Of a stretch of DNA of 64,000 bases, positions 52,806-61,505 are shown in pieces. Made by a program: the position numbers and the translations under genes. The stretch is from NCBI GenBank assembly GCA_951828385.1, contig OX639973.1, positions 2,102,470 through 2,166,469 on the forward strand, given 5' to 3'. The DNA comes from an uncultured Poribacteria bacterium. GTDB lineage: Bacteria > Poribacteria > WGA-4E > WGA-3G. Under the pieces are notes generated by a model. It was not told where the DNA came from. It saw only the letters and a program-made list of their open reading frames with translations, and did not search any database. Every line of letters begins with the position of its first letter. Position 1 is the stretch's first letter.

Positions 52806-54608
52806 CTACTCAACGATAGCAATTTCGAGTTGATTGAGTGTTCGGAAAACGCCTTCGGCGAATTCCATCAGGTTATCCGATTCCACAGTGCTGCCGCCAA
52901 GCTGAATATGATTCGCATCGGCGATGGTCTGTCCCAATGTTGGATCCATCTGGACCCATTTGCCGACGTAGACTTCAGGCCAGAAGTGGTAGTAAAAGGC
53001 ATCCTTCGCAAATGTGATACCGGAACAGATCCGTGCCGGAATGCCAGCCGCACGTGCTAAGGCAATGAAAAGCACAGTGTGTTCCGTGCAATCCCCAGAG
53101 AGTGACGCTAATGCAGTTAAGGATGAACCGAAGCCACCACTCATTTTTTTCTCCGTAATGGCTGTATGAACCCATTCGCATAATTTTTCTGCCGCACGCC
53201 ATGAATTAACTTCCCCGTCTAATATTTCCTCGGCTTTCGCACGAATCGCTGGCGCATCGGTTTGAATATAAGCACTCGCCCCAAGGAATTCACCTGCTAC
53301 ATCTTGAATCGGTAAGGTCGGACAGTCTTCCGCTACAACCGTTGGCACTTGAATCGAAAGCCTACCCGCCTTCTCACTCGTTACGATCAGTTGTTGTTGG
53401 GAATTAGACATAATGGCATCAGCGATGTTTCCTGCTGGCAGTTTCACCGCTGCTTTGAAGTTTTTTGCCTTGGGTGTAGGGCGTTTGCCGGACGGAAGGA
53501 TACGCGTTTTTAAGACCACATCAACTTCTTCAGTGTCGCCAAGCGCGGTTTCCTTATCCGTTTTCGTGGTTACCATAGAAAGTCCCATCATGGGTACTTC
53601 TGTTCTATAGTTCACCCCATCCGCGTCGAGCCATACTTTCGCGGTAATCCCATTCATCATATCCAGCGTCTGACGCAAAACATGAACCTGCTTTTCCTCT
53701 GACTGGTAGGTTAAAGTATCTTGCCCTTCAACCTCGAGCTCTGTTTTCACGGGCTTCAACAGATCGAAACTGAATATATGAAAATTCCGTTTTTCACCTA
53801 TTTTAAGCCCCTGTTTGAACAGCGATTCCACACCTACGTGTTCCGAGATTGTATCCGGCGGTACTGGAACTTCTGATTCAGTGGTTTCTCCATTAAGCGT
53901 TGTTTTAATGTAAGCAACACCATCTACAATCCGTCCCTCCACCTGTTTCAAGCCGGATTCATTGGAGGTCGAGAGAAAGTGGCGTGGCATTAAATCGGAA
54001 CCTGTATACTCCACGCGAGTGATTTCTAATGTCACATCCGTCCCAAGTGCCTTAAAATTCATAACCATATCAATTTTGTGTCGATCTACCTCTTCCCCTT
54101 GATACTCGGTTTTGTCTGTTGACATACGCATATAACCGATCTTGGTATTCATCAAGGCGAGGTCGTACCAGTGCTCTTGCGGATTTTGTGACATATTCTC
54201 AAGGGCATTCTGTTCTTGGAGTTTTTTTTGGAACCTGTCCATGATGGCGGCGATATTCGACTTTTGGGTCATCTTAAGCGGGACGTAATGTTTGCCGCCA
54301 TCAACAACTGTAACCGGTTTCCCAAGCCGATCGCCGTATCCTTCCTTATAGATACTAATTAGGTAACGACCCGCGGGGAGACCTGTTCGTTCATAATCAC
54401 CATTTTCGTCGGTTGTTGCTTCATATACTGACCCATTTATATCGACAATTTTTACTTGAACGCCTTCTATTGGATTCTGTTGACTACCGGTGTCAGTAAT
54501 CTTACCTTCCACGGTTCCACCATTCACATCTTCACCTTGTGCGAAGACGATACTAATGGACATCCCGGCACAAGCCATTAACATTAACACGAAACTTAAA
54601 CGAACCAT
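52806..54608 (-). CDS. exported transglutaminase-like protein with carboxypeptidase-regulatory-like domain
   Basis: The 600-residue protein has a signal peptide (about 1-23), then a carboxypeptidase-regulatory-like beta domain (about 30-112: GTVEGKITDTGSQQNPIEGV, GDYERTGLPAGRYLISIYK). The middle part (about 140-390) is beta-rich with no clear name. The C-terminal transglutaminase-like domain (about 440-590) carries a cysteine-histidine-aspartate triad: LSGDCTEHTVLF, YYHFWPEVYVG and MDPTLGQ. Such domains in secreted proteins usually act as proteases or cross-linkers. It follows AACTGAT-like repeats downstream and lies 197 nt from the BatA-like gene. Confidence 0.85.
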   Translation of the reverse strand: MVRLSFVLMLMACAGMSISIVFAQGEDVNGGTVEGKITDTGSQQNPIEGVQVKIVDINGSVYEATTDENGDYERTGLPAGRYLISIYKEGYGDRLGKPVTVVDGGKHYVPLKMTQKSNIAAIMDRFQKKLQEQNALENMSQNPQEHWYDLALMNTKIGYMRMSTDKTEYQGEEVDRHKIDMVMNFKALGTDVTLEITRVEYTGSDLMPRHFLSTSNESGLKQVEGRIVDGVAYIKTTLNGETTESEVPVPPDTISEHVGVESLFKQGLKIGEKRNFHIFSFDLLKPVKTELEVEGQDTLTYQSEEKQVHVLRQTLDMMNGITAKVWLDADGVNYRTEVPMMGLSMVTTKTDKETALGDTEEVDVVLKTRILPSGKRPTPKAKNFKAAVKLPAGNIADAIMSNSQQQLIVTSEKAGRLSIQVPTVVAEDCPTLPIQDVAGEFLGASAYIQTDAPAIRAKAEEILDGEVNSWRAAEKLCEWVHTAITEKKMSGGFGSSLTALASLSGDCTEHTVLFIALARAAGIPARICSGITFAKDAFYYHFWPEVYVGKWVQMDPTLGQTIADANHIQLGGSTVESDNLMEFAEGVFRTLNQLEIAIVE

Positions 54609-54769
54609 CTATTGTATTCTCCTTTGGAATCTTTTTTAGCTGGGGAAAATGTTTGATTGCTTGTTCTACTTATAATATTATATTATACCTAACCGCTGCG
54701 CCTATGTCAAATCATTCTCAAAGCGTTGACAGTCCGTAGCAGCTTTGTAAGCACACAGTTCTTCAAACA

Positions 54770-55345
54770 CTACACTCGCGTTGCCATTGCAACTGTATGC
54801 GTCCGACGCTGTTTAACCTTCCGATAATTCCCGAAAACAGTCATAAAATTGCGCTTGATAAATTCTCGGAGGCCCGAAATCGTGACGACATAGAGCCGTC
54901 CATTCGGTTTGAGGGAGTGTTGGGTGTCCGCCAGAAAAATCTGTAGAAGTTCTTTGCCAACATTGGCGGGGAGATTAGAGACGATGAGATCGAATTGGAT
55001 GTTAGGAAGGTCGCTGAATCCGTTGCTCAGGAGGACGTGGCAATTCTGAAGTCGATTCTGTTCCACGTTTTTGCGCGCATAGTCAACGGCTACAAAATCC
55101 TTGTCCACCATATAGACAGTTGACGTTTCGACGCACTTCGCGAGCGTGATGCCGATAGCACCGTATCCACAACCGAGGTCAAGGCAGGTCTCTCCCTCTT
55201 GGATGTCCAAATGTTCAAGCAATAGACGGGTACCGGCATCAATCCCTTTGGGTGAGAAGAGTCCCCACGTTGCCGAAAAAGCGACGGACACGCCGCGCAA
55301 TTCTGCCCGAAACGCAATCTCTCGTGACGGAACATCTACTGCCAT
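54770..55345 (-). CDS. RsmC-like class I SAM methyltransferase
   Basis: The 191-residue protein holds the SAM-binding motif DLGCGYGAIG (about 57-66) and the catalytic VSNLPANVGKELL (about 122-134), in the N-P-P/N-L-P style of small-subunit rRNA m2G1207 methyltransferases of the RsmC type, which modify 16S rRNA. It lacks the N-terminal non-catalytic half of RsmC, as is common in many bacteria. Its start lies within the 3' end of the MDR gene (10-nt overlap), so the two are coupled. Confidence 0.8.
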   Translation of the reverse strand: MAVDVPSREIAFRAELRGVSVAFSATWGLFSPKGIDAGTRLLLEHLDIQEGETCLDLGCGYGAIGITLAKCVETSTVYMVDKDFVAVDYARKNVEQNRLQNCHVLLSNGFSDLPNIQFDLIVSNLPANVGKELLQIFLADTQHSLKPNGRLYVVTISGLREFIKRNFMTVFGNYRKVKQRRTHTVAMATRV

Positions 55346-56298
55346 TTTATCAGCACTCCGAGCGTATCACCGGGGGTATTCCAGAGGAGGTCAAATGCGG
55401 CTTTCGACTCGGTGTAGTGAAAGCGGTGCGTCGTCATGGCTGACGCGCGAATCTCGCCATTCTGTATTTTTTCCAAAGCGCGTGCAGCAATCTCTGAACG
55501 GGGTTCATCCGTCAAAATACCAGCGACGAGGCGTTTACTCATCATTTTCGAGGAATGTAGCGGGAGCGGTGCCTGCTGATAGAGCGCAATGAGTTGAATC
55601 GTGCCAAACTGGCGCGTCATATCCTGTGCCTGTTCAAATGATTTGACTCCCGCGTACCCACCGACGCAATCTATGACCAAGTCTGCGCCTTTGCCATCGG
55701 TAAGACGACGGACCTCTTCAACCGGATCTATTTCATCAGCATTTATAGAGACATCCGCGCCAAGCTGCGTTGATAATTCACACCGAAGCGGCAGCGCATC
55801 CACAGTGATAATCCGATCAGGGGTATACCCACGTAGCACCTGCATCATCAGACTACCCACCAACCCTTGTCCCAAGACAACAACTGTGTCTCCTACTTTC
55901 ACACCGGATGAGTCTGACCAAGCAACGGCACTCGTTGCAAGCGGGAGAAAAGTGCCCGCTTCAAAGCTGACATCATCGAAAAGCCGTACAATGCGTCCAT
56001 CAGTTGCATTCGGTTCAGCGACAACATATTGCGCATGTGGTGCGACGACCATCACACGTTCCCCAACCTGATACCCTGTCACCTCCGCACCGACCGCGTC
56101 CACAATACCTGTAAGCGAATAACCCATGATTGATGGTGGCACTGCCTCTTCTCGGATGTAGCGTCGAAATAGTTCAGAACCACGGCTAATTAACGTCGTA
56201 TCCGTCTCCACTCGAATCTGTCGAGCATTTATCTCCGGCATCGGCACCTCTTCGAGTTGGATATTGCCGAAACCTTCGGGTTTGGTTACCTGAAGCAT
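55336..56298 (-). CDS. zinc-type MDR alcohol dehydrogenase family protein
   Basis: The 320-residue protein belongs to the medium-chain dehydrogenase/reductase family. The nucleotide-binding loop is VVLGQGLVGSLMMQVL (GxGxxG), with GERVMVVAPHAQYVV in the catalytic domain and GADLVIDCVGGYAG later. Compared with normal members (about 340-350 residues) the N-terminal part is shortened, and the catalytic-zinc cysteine is not evident, so the substrate is uncertain. It shares a 10-nt overlap with the RsmC-like gene downstream. Confidence 0.8.
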   Translation of the reverse strand: MLQVTKPEGFGNIQLEEVPMPEINARQIRVETDTTLISRGSELFRRYIREEAVPPSIMGYSLTGIVDAVGAEVTGYQVGERVMVVAPHAQYVVAEPNATDGRIVRLFDDVSFEAGTFLPLATSAVAWSDSSGVKVGDTVVVLGQGLVGSLMMQVLRGYTPDRIITVDALPLRCELSTQLGADVSINADEIDPVEEVRRLTDGKGADLVIDCVGGYAGVKSFEQAQDMTRQFGTIQLIALYQQAPLPLHSSKMMSKRLVAGILTDEPRSEIAARALEKIQNGEIRASAMTTHRFHYTESKAAFDLLWNTPGDTLGVLIKWQ

Positions 56299-56316
56299 AT
56301 CTCTTTCTCCTCCGAG

Positions 56317-56344
56317 CGTAAGGGCGAGGTTACCTCGCCCCTAC
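56317..56344. repeat. REP-like palindromic repeat that supplies a stop codon
   Basis: The 28-nt unit runs CGTAAGGGCGAGG then TTACCTCGCCCCTAC. Its last bases (CTA, 56341-56343) form on the minus strand the TAG stop codon of the TolB-like gene at 56341-57705. The repeat thus fixes where that protein ends. Confidence 0.75.
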
Positions 56345-57705
56345 TGCAAACGTTGAACTAAATCTTCACGCGTAACAGGTTTGTCAAAAGACATCAGATA
56401 GATATGGAAAGTATCACTTCTGTCAGAAACAAACACAAGATGCCGTCCATCAGGCGAGAAAGCCGGTTGGATGGATCTGCCGATGTCGTTAGTGATTCGC
56501 CGTTCATTTTTGCCATCTGCATCAATGAGGTAAATTTCCCAGTCGCCATCTCTCGCAGAGACATACGCAATCGTTTTTCCATCAGGCGATACAGTCGGGT
56601 TGTAACAATCGTAGCGGTTCGGGTTAAAATGTGTTTCGTTTTGTCCATCAATATCTATCGTCCAGAGTTGATTCACCTCATTGCGCGAAGAGACAAACAT
56701 GATGCGTTTGCCATCAGGAAAAAATGTGGGACTGCCATCGTCGGTTTCGTTGAAGGTGATGCGTTTGTGTTTGATGCTTTCTGGGGTCAGTTGTGCAAGA
56801 TCAGCTCCCTCCAAATCGAGAAGGTATAATTCCAGATTTCCATCTGCGTTGGATTCATAGACAACCTGATCGCCTGCCGGCGATGTGCGTGGCACGCGCG
56901 CACCGAAACTCACCGGTAGCACGGCACGCGTGATTTTGCTGTGGATGTGCGTAAGATTGAACCCGGCGTAAATTGGTGTTGAACCGCTACTTTGAATAAC
57001 GACTTTAACTTCGCGAGATGCCTTCGGTTCACTGCTATAAAAAAGATAATTCGGAGTCGTAAGGAATGTTGGGGAACTGTCGTTGAAATCCGTTGTAAAG
57101 GTTACGCGGCGTCGGATCCGTCCATTCAGATCCATTAAATAAATTTCACCGTTGTCGGTTCTGAAGGATGCAAAGGCGATCTGTGTGCCATCCGGTGAGA
57201 AGGTCGGTGAATAGTTATCCGAATCGCCGTCCGTGAGTTGCTTTGTCCGATAACCGTCTCCCACAAGTTCAATGATCTCACGCAGGGTTTCGGGGTCTGA
57301 AGTACTCCGTTGAACGAGCTTGAGCACGCGAAAGGCAGAGGTCCTGTCGCCGAACCTCAGATAGGTACGTGCCAGTTCCAGGCGTGCCGCGATCCGTTCT
57401 TCGGGGTGCGCTGCATAGAGTTGTGAAGCCTTTCGCAGCTGCTCAACTGCGTCGTTATACCGTCCCAATGCATTGTAGGCTTGCCCCAGTAAAAATCGTG
57501 CCTTCGGTTCCTCCGGTGCTGTTTCAATAAAAGCCTCTAATCCGTCAACTGCCGCTTGTGGAGCCCCAGCCTCCAAGTGTTTTTCGCTCTCTTTCAAGAG
57601 TGCCTTGTTATCTTGACACCCGATCACCAAAACAACAAGGAGCGTACTACACAGCAGAAACCTGAGAACTTTTAACGAAGTTGCCAAACTTAAATTTACT
57701 ATCAT
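56341..57705 (-). CDS. TolB-like PD40 propeller lipoprotein with TPR region
   Basis: The 454-residue protein is a lipoprotein (lipobox LVIGC, Cys30). Residues about 35-140 form TPRs (LLKESEKHLEAGAPQAAVDGL, FLLGQAYNALGRYNDAVEQL). The rest is a six-bladed-type propeller of PD40 repeats, each with S-P-D-G-x-x-I/H-x-F-x-S (FSPDGTQIAFASFR, FFPDGKRIMFVSSR, VSPDGKTIAYVSAR, FSPDGRHLVFVSDR), as in TolB. It probably helps envelope integrity or binds peptides. The 3' end is set by a palindromic repeat. It starts 6 nt after the small membrane protein at 57712. Confidence 0.87.
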   Translation of the reverse strand: MIVNLSLATSLKVLRFLLCSTLLVVLVIGCQDNKALLKESEKHLEAGAPQAAVDGLEAFIETAPEEPKARFLLGQAYNALGRYNDAVEQLRKASQLYAAHPEERIAARLELARTYLRFGDRTSAFRVLKLVQRSTSDPETLREIIELVGDGYRTKQLTDGDSDNYSPTFSPDGTQIAFASFRTDNGEIYLMDLNGRIRRRVTFTTDFNDSSPTFLTTPNYLFYSSEPKASREVKVVIQSSGSTPIYAGFNLTHIHSKITRAVLPVSFGARVPRTSPAGDQVVYESNADGNLELYLLDLEGADLAQLTPESIKHKRITFNETDDGSPTFFPDGKRIMFVSSRNEVNQLWTIDIDGQNETHFNPNRYDCYNPTVSPDGKTIAYVSARDGDWEIYLIDADGKNERRITNDIGRSIQPAFSPDGRHLVFVSDRSDTFHIYLMSFDKPVTREDLVQRLQ

Positions 57706-57711
57706 AAAAAC

Positions 57712-58176
57712 CTATAATGAGCGTTTATGCCTTCTACGTCTACCGCGCCAGCCATCGCCAATCGCATAGAGCCAACATAAAATTCCTTGGATTGAACCGC
57801 TGATCTTCAGCTTCCAAGATGGACGGTACATCAACTTTTCTCCATCATCAAACGTCCAGATATGAATAGCATAAGGGGCATGCTTTTGAGCGTCTTCTGT
57901 GTCATCTGTTGAAACGTCTTCTTTCGCGGTGGGTTTAAATCGAGTTAAATCACGCCATTCCTTTACTGGCATGGAATTGAGATAGAAAATCCCGAATGCT
58001 GAAGCAAATATTAAGAAAATAATAAATCCCTTCAGAAATTCCCCCAAGTATAATTGACCGAGCCCCGGCAGAATAACAGACAGTATCATCGCAAGGTATG
58101 AACGCGTAGGAGCAGGCTCACCTTGAGAGTTCCTGAGATTACTGGATTCAGTATAAGCAGTTGCCGGTTCTGCCAT
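57712..58176 (-). CDS. small membrane protein with two helices (TM2-like)
   Basis: A 154-residue protein with an N-terminal cytoplasmic tail (about 1-25), a hydrophobic stretch (about 26-62) that reads as two helices joined by a short turn (SVILPGLGQLYLGEFLKGFI), and a soluble C-terminal half. The pattern G-x-G-Q-x-Y-x-G resembles the TM2/DUF5683 group, whose role is not settled. It lies directly between the EamA/SMR-like gene and the TolB-like lipoprotein gene with gaps of 3 and 6 nt, so all three are likely co-transcribed. Confidence 0.68.
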   Translation of the reverse strand: MAEPATAYTESSNLRNSQGEPAPTRSYLAMILSVILPGLGQLYLGEFLKGFIIFLIFASAFGIFYLNSMPVKEWRDLTRFKPTAKEDVSTDDTEDAQKHAPYAIHIWTFDDGEKLMYRPSWKLKISGSIQGILCWLYAIGDGWRGRRRRHKRSL

Positions 58177-58179
58177 GAA

Positions 58180-58548
58180 TTAAGACTCTCCTTGTGCGAC
58201 AAGATAGACACCGATACAGATAACCAGAGCACCGATGATACGAACCTTCGGGATAGCTTCTTTGAACAGCAGCCAGGAAAACAAAATAGACAGCACATAT
58301 CCAGAGCTTAACATCGGATACGCAATGCTCAGTTTAACACGCGACAGGATGACCAACCAGACGAGAGTCGTAAAGCCGTATATCGCAATCCCGCTGAGGA
58401 CATAGGGATTCAGGAATGCCTGTGGCAGTTTTGCCAGCGCGTCTCGGACGTTGTTGATACGACCCACTATATTCATACCGTGTTTGAACAAAATTTGTCC
58501 TATCACCGTCAATAGAACGTTGAAAAATAGCAGTATAAAGTCTTTCAT
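58180..58548 (-). CDS. EamA/SMR-like four-helix transporter
   Basis: The 122-residue protein has four membrane helices (about 3-20, 50-68, 70-92 and 100-118), as in the small multidrug resistance and half-EamA proteins. Typical parts are GQILFKHG in helix 1, VKLSIAYPMLSSGYVLSILFS and FKEAIPKVRIIGALVICIGV. The AYP motif is common to the drug/metabolite transporter superfamily. Function may be export of a small metabolite or polyprenyl-linked sugar flipping. First gene of a three-gene group. Confidence 0.8.
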   Translation of the reverse strand: MKDFILLFFNVLLTVIGQILFKHGMNIVGRINNVRDALAKLPQAFLNPYVLSGIAIYGFTTLVWLVILSRVKLSIAYPMLSSGYVLSILFSWLLFKEAIPKVRIIGALVICIGVYLVAQGES

Positions 58549-58869
58549 GCTTTTATTATATCACCTCTCTGTTCTTTTTACAATTTTTATTTTATTTCTG
58601 TGATTGGAATATTGAAATCTCTGGTTGTTAATGGTATACTTAACAGAGTCCTATCTAATTTCTGTTCCGATCTGGGTGGGAAATGCAGAATATTTATTAG
58701 GAATATATTCAAAAGTTTCAGAGTATTCAGAGTCAATTGGGAAATTATAGGGCTATGAAAAAACGTTGAGAACCCACACCACGACTGATGTTGTGGGCGT
58801 TTAGTGGCATAAGTATTCAGAACTGTACTCTGAAAATTTCAGAGTACTCAGCGAAAAGGAGAAAGAACG
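58549..58869. promoter_or_regulatory. intergenic region with operator-like palindrome and direct repeats
   Basis: The 15-nt sequence TTTCAGAGTAYTCAG occurs twice (58716-58730 and 58837-58851). The second copy is half of a perfect inverted repeat, TACTCTGAAA-A-TTTCAGAGTA (58826-58846), which ends 24 nt before the start at 58870. A third feature is a hairpin at 58773-58797 (CCCAC...GTGGG) with a G-ACTGA-T core like the IsrB left hairpin, perhaps an IS remnant. A repressor of the downstream gene could bind the palindrome. Confidence 0.45.
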
Positions 58870-59844
58870 GTGGCAAGCAACAAGTATACACTTCAGGACG
58901 CGCTGCATGGACAGCTTAGGAAATCGGAAAAGAGCCCCACGGAAGAAAGCGGGAAGCTATTATTCTCGGACTTAAAAGAGTTGCGTGATACGTTGGAAGG
59001 TCAAGAACGTGTAGATGCGTTTATAGTGCGTATACAACGTTATGCAACGGAAAGTATGAACTTATCTGTTGACGACGATTTCAAGGACATAGAACAAGAT
59101 ACGTTAGATCAAATTCAACGGACAATCAGAGATATATTGCGGGATTGTGTTTCTCTGTTTATATCCGATGAACATAGGAAATTCGTGGTGCGCTGTCATG
59201 CCCAGGGAATATCTACTACTGATGCGGTTTCGGAATTGATCAGGCAAGACAAGATGATGAATCGGTTAGTCTATGATGACGCGCTGGGTCCGAAGTTGCT
59301 TCGTGATACACTAATTCATCGGTTGTCCTATTTAAAGCCGGGGACGGCTCGGTGGCCTGAGAAGAAGTACGGTTCGGTATGGCGTGAGGCACGGGATGCG
59401 TATAAACAGATGATAAATGATATGCCTCTGACCTCTCCAATGGAACAAGCTGCGATGTTAGTGAAACATGCTAATCGAATTAACTATGCGTTAGAAAACG
59501 ATAGTTATACCGTGAAAGATTTGCAAATATTGACCAATTCGTTGACTAAAACGATTGAGAGTTTACGGAAAGTATCAGTGGTCGAAGAGCAGGCACCGGC
59601 GAATTTGTCTACCCCGCAGCTTGTGGCTGTTTTAGAGCGGTTGACGCTTGCGTTGGATGTGCCTGAACAACTTGCCCTTAGCGGTGACACGGATGCGCTC
59701 GTCTCGGTTTTGGAGCAGTTAGCAGTTGCGCTGAAGACTTCTCGGGAACCGAAGGCACTCGGTGATGGGACTGAGGCATCTGTGCAAGAGGCGGAGGTTG
59801 TTTCTACGGAAAATGGTGTAAACGGTAGTGGTAGAAAAAATTAA
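58870..59844 (+). CDS. hypothetical protein
   Basis: I do not recognise this 324-residue protein. It is charged, largely helical and has no signal peptide or membrane segment. The region about 100-170 (RDCVSLFISDEHRKFVVRCH, RLVYDDALGPKLLRD) could form a compact core. The C-terminal part (about 240-290) has two heptad-like repeats around VLERLTLALDVPEQLAL and VLEQLAVALKTS. GTG 58870 is preceded by AAAGGAG (58855-58861). Its stop (59842-59844) overlaps the stop of the TPR fragment on the other strand. A regulated promoter appears to lie upstream. Confidence 0.72.
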   Translation: MASNKYTLQDALHGQLRKSEKSPTEESGKLLFSDLKELRDTLEGQERVDAFIVRIQRYATESMNLSVDDDFKDIEQDTLDQIQRTIRDILRDCVSLFISDEHRKFVVRCHAQGISTTDAVSELIRQDKMMNRLVYDDALGPKLLRDTLIHRLSYLKPGTARWPEKKYGSVWREARDAYKQMINDMPLTSPMEQAAMLVKHANRINYALENDSYTVKDLQILTNSLTKTIESLRKVSVVEEQAPANLSTPQLVAVLERLTLALDVPEQLALSGDTDALVSVLEQLAVALKTSREPKALGDGTEASVQEAEVVSTENGVNGSGRKN

Positions 59845-60209
59845 CGCAATAAGTAACTGAACGCTCCGATTTCCATGTAAGTTTGTGCCAGATGGTAATG
59901 TGGCTCAACGTCATTTGGATTCGCCTGGATAATCTTTTTCAACCCCGCTTCGGCTTGCAGATATTGCCGATTGTTTAGAAACACCAAAGCGCGTTGCTTC
60001 TCTTTGTCAAGAGCATTAGCGTCTATCTCCTGAGGCTTCGGATACGATTTTTCTGTCTGAAGGGACGGCAGCGTCGCGGCGGTTTCGGGTTCTGGCAGAC
60101 TCGGTCCTATGGTTTTTAAGAAAGAGAATGCCGGTGAGTAGTTCGGGTCGATTCGCAGTGCAGCCTTTTTCGCCTCTGCTAACTCGTGGAGTCCAAAGTA
60201 TGCCAGTGC
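59841..60209 (-). pseudogene. TPR protein fragment following an in-frame stop
   Basis: This 122-codon stretch lies in the same frame as the gene at 60210-60701 and begins right after its TAG stop. It reads ALAYFGLHELAEAKKAALRI, then proline-rich linker segments (GPSLPEPETAATLPS), and ends with another TPR (QAEAGLKKIIQANPNDVEPH). No ATG gives a sensible start. It is either the rest of a gene with an amber mutation or the joined remains of two genes. The end overlaps the stop of the convergent gene at 58870-59844. Confidence 0.6.
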
Positions 60210-60701
60210 CTATGTGAAAATTTTGCGTCCATCCGCCCACGTGAGCGTCACTTCAACAGATTGCTTTTGATGTTCACGTTCAAAGATTAATGTTCTATCA
60301 GGGATTGGAGAGTCAGTGGTCTGTGCAATTGACTGGAGTTTAAACTCAAAGAGGAGGGTTACAATATTTCCTGTTTGTTCCCAATTCGATCTAAAAAATT
60401 TTGCGAGTAATCTGTTCACCTCAAATTCAGCTTTCAGATCGACAGGCGATCCATTAAAGACAACATCAAACGCTGCGTGCCACGTATCGCGATCCAACCC
60501 GGTACGGATGAGCGGCGGTTTCACCTCTACAAACACAACTGTCTCCGTGTTTGCCATATCTGTGTCTCTGCCACACCCGATATACAATCCAACAATAACA
60601 AACAAAAAACAGAGTCCGCGATTGCGAACTTCATACATCCTGCTGAACACGTTGGATATCCGTCGGATCTCGTCGTTGTCGAAGGGTCTTGTGCTTTTCA
60701 T
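60210..60701 (-). CDS. lipoprotein-like protein, probably truncated by an in-frame stop
   Basis: The 163-residue product has a hydrophobic segment (about 28-42) and a lipobox-like YIGC (Cys43), so it is probably a lipoprotein. The mature part is beta-rich (VVFVEVKPPLIRTGLDRDTW, VTLLFEFKLQSIA, SVEVTLTWADGRKIFT). AAAGGAAG precedes the ATG. The TAG at 60210-60212 is followed in the same frame by 122 sense codons of TPR sequence, so the original protein may have been about 286 residues. Function unknown. Confidence 0.6.
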   Translation of the reverse strand: MKSTRPFDNDEIRRISNVFSRMYEVRNRGLCFLFVIVGLYIGCGRDTDMANTETVVFVEVKPPLIRTGLDRDTWHAAFDVVFNGSPVDLKAEFEVNRLLAKFFRSNWEQTGNIVTLLFEFKLQSIAQTTDSPIPDRTLIFEREHQKQSVEVTLTWADGRKIFT

Positions 60702-61411
60702 CGTAGTATCTTCCTTTCCATACCGAGCAGCACTGCCGAAAGATTGTTGACGGGAGAGAGAAGCCCATAATCGATCTTTGCCACAATTTCTACCACTTCA
60801 CACGGATTTGTCAAAAACCATTCCGTTCCTTGATTTTGCGGTATATCCTGCTCTCGCACAGTGAGAATTCCGTGTATGGCTTTCTCCAGTGCGACGTGTC
60901 TATTGGTTCTAAAGAGAAGTCCGATTATAGGTGTTTTTGGGCATCCACTCGTTTGGCTTTTCACCCGTCGCTCCGGCGCATTGAAAACTCTCCGTCCTTT
61001 CTTGTTAACACCGTTGGCGCGACCGATCTTGCATTGCCAAATAGACTGACGTTTGGCTTTGGGTTCTGCGTCCTGTTTATCCTGTGGGAAATAGTAGAGA
61101 TAGACCCAATGCTTTCCTTCTCCGAAAATCCATTGATTTCGCTTGGCAATGCGCCAGTATCCTTTTTTATGGCGAATGAAACTTGCTTGTGCTTTCTTTG
61201 CGCAGTTCATTAATGCCTTCTGCACTATAAAAACGTGTTCCGTGTCAAATGCGTCGTCTTCTAATACTAATCCGCCTTTTTTCAAGTGTAAATCAAGTAA
61301 GTGCTTTTTTATTTCTCCTATCTGAGAACCCGTTGTCTTCGTAGCCTCCAGAATCAGTGTTTCTGCAATCTCTACGGAGAAATGCTGATCCTTATATTCA
61401 TAGCCGTTCAT
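60698..61411 (-). CDS. GIY-YIG superfamily (T5orf172/MUG113-like) protein
   Basis: The 237-residue protein has an N-terminal helical part (about 10-90) that may be a winged-helix-like DNA-binding region, and a C-terminal GIY-YIG-like nuclease domain (about 100-215). The latter shows VYLYYF (103-108) for the GIY strand, WQCKIGRANG (125-134) for YIG, Arg in the following helix, Glu176 in ALEKAIHGIL and EWFLTNP (197-203), in the order of T5orf172/MUG113 proteins. These are often carried by phages and mobile islands. AAGGAGATATACC before the ATG is a strong ribosome-binding site. It overlaps the lipoprotein gene by 4 nt. Confidence 0.7.
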   Translation of the reverse strand: MNGYEYKDQHFSVEIAETLILEATKTTGSQIGEIKKHLLDLHLKKGGLVLEDDAFDTEHVFIVQKALMNCAKKAQASFIRHKKGYWRIAKRNQWIFGEGKHWVYLYYFPQDKQDAEPKAKRQSIWQCKIGRANGVNKKGRRVFNAPERRVKSQTSGCPKTPIIGLLFRTNRHVALEKAIHGILTVREQDIPQNQGTEWFLTNPCEVVEIVAKIDYGLLSPVNNLSAVLLGMERKILR

Positions 61412-61505
61412 GGTGGTATATCTCCTTGCTGCTTCTGCGAAATAGTGTCTGTACCGCGGTCATCCGAACATGCCATTAAGTGCGAAACCCAATAAGTTGT
61501 CATCG

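Noticed and set aside
61390-61430. Ribosome-binding site reading AAGGAGATATACCACC, like that of common expression vectors
   Set aside because: The surrounding sequence is ordinary and shows no vector parts; a strong natural site is the simpler explanation.
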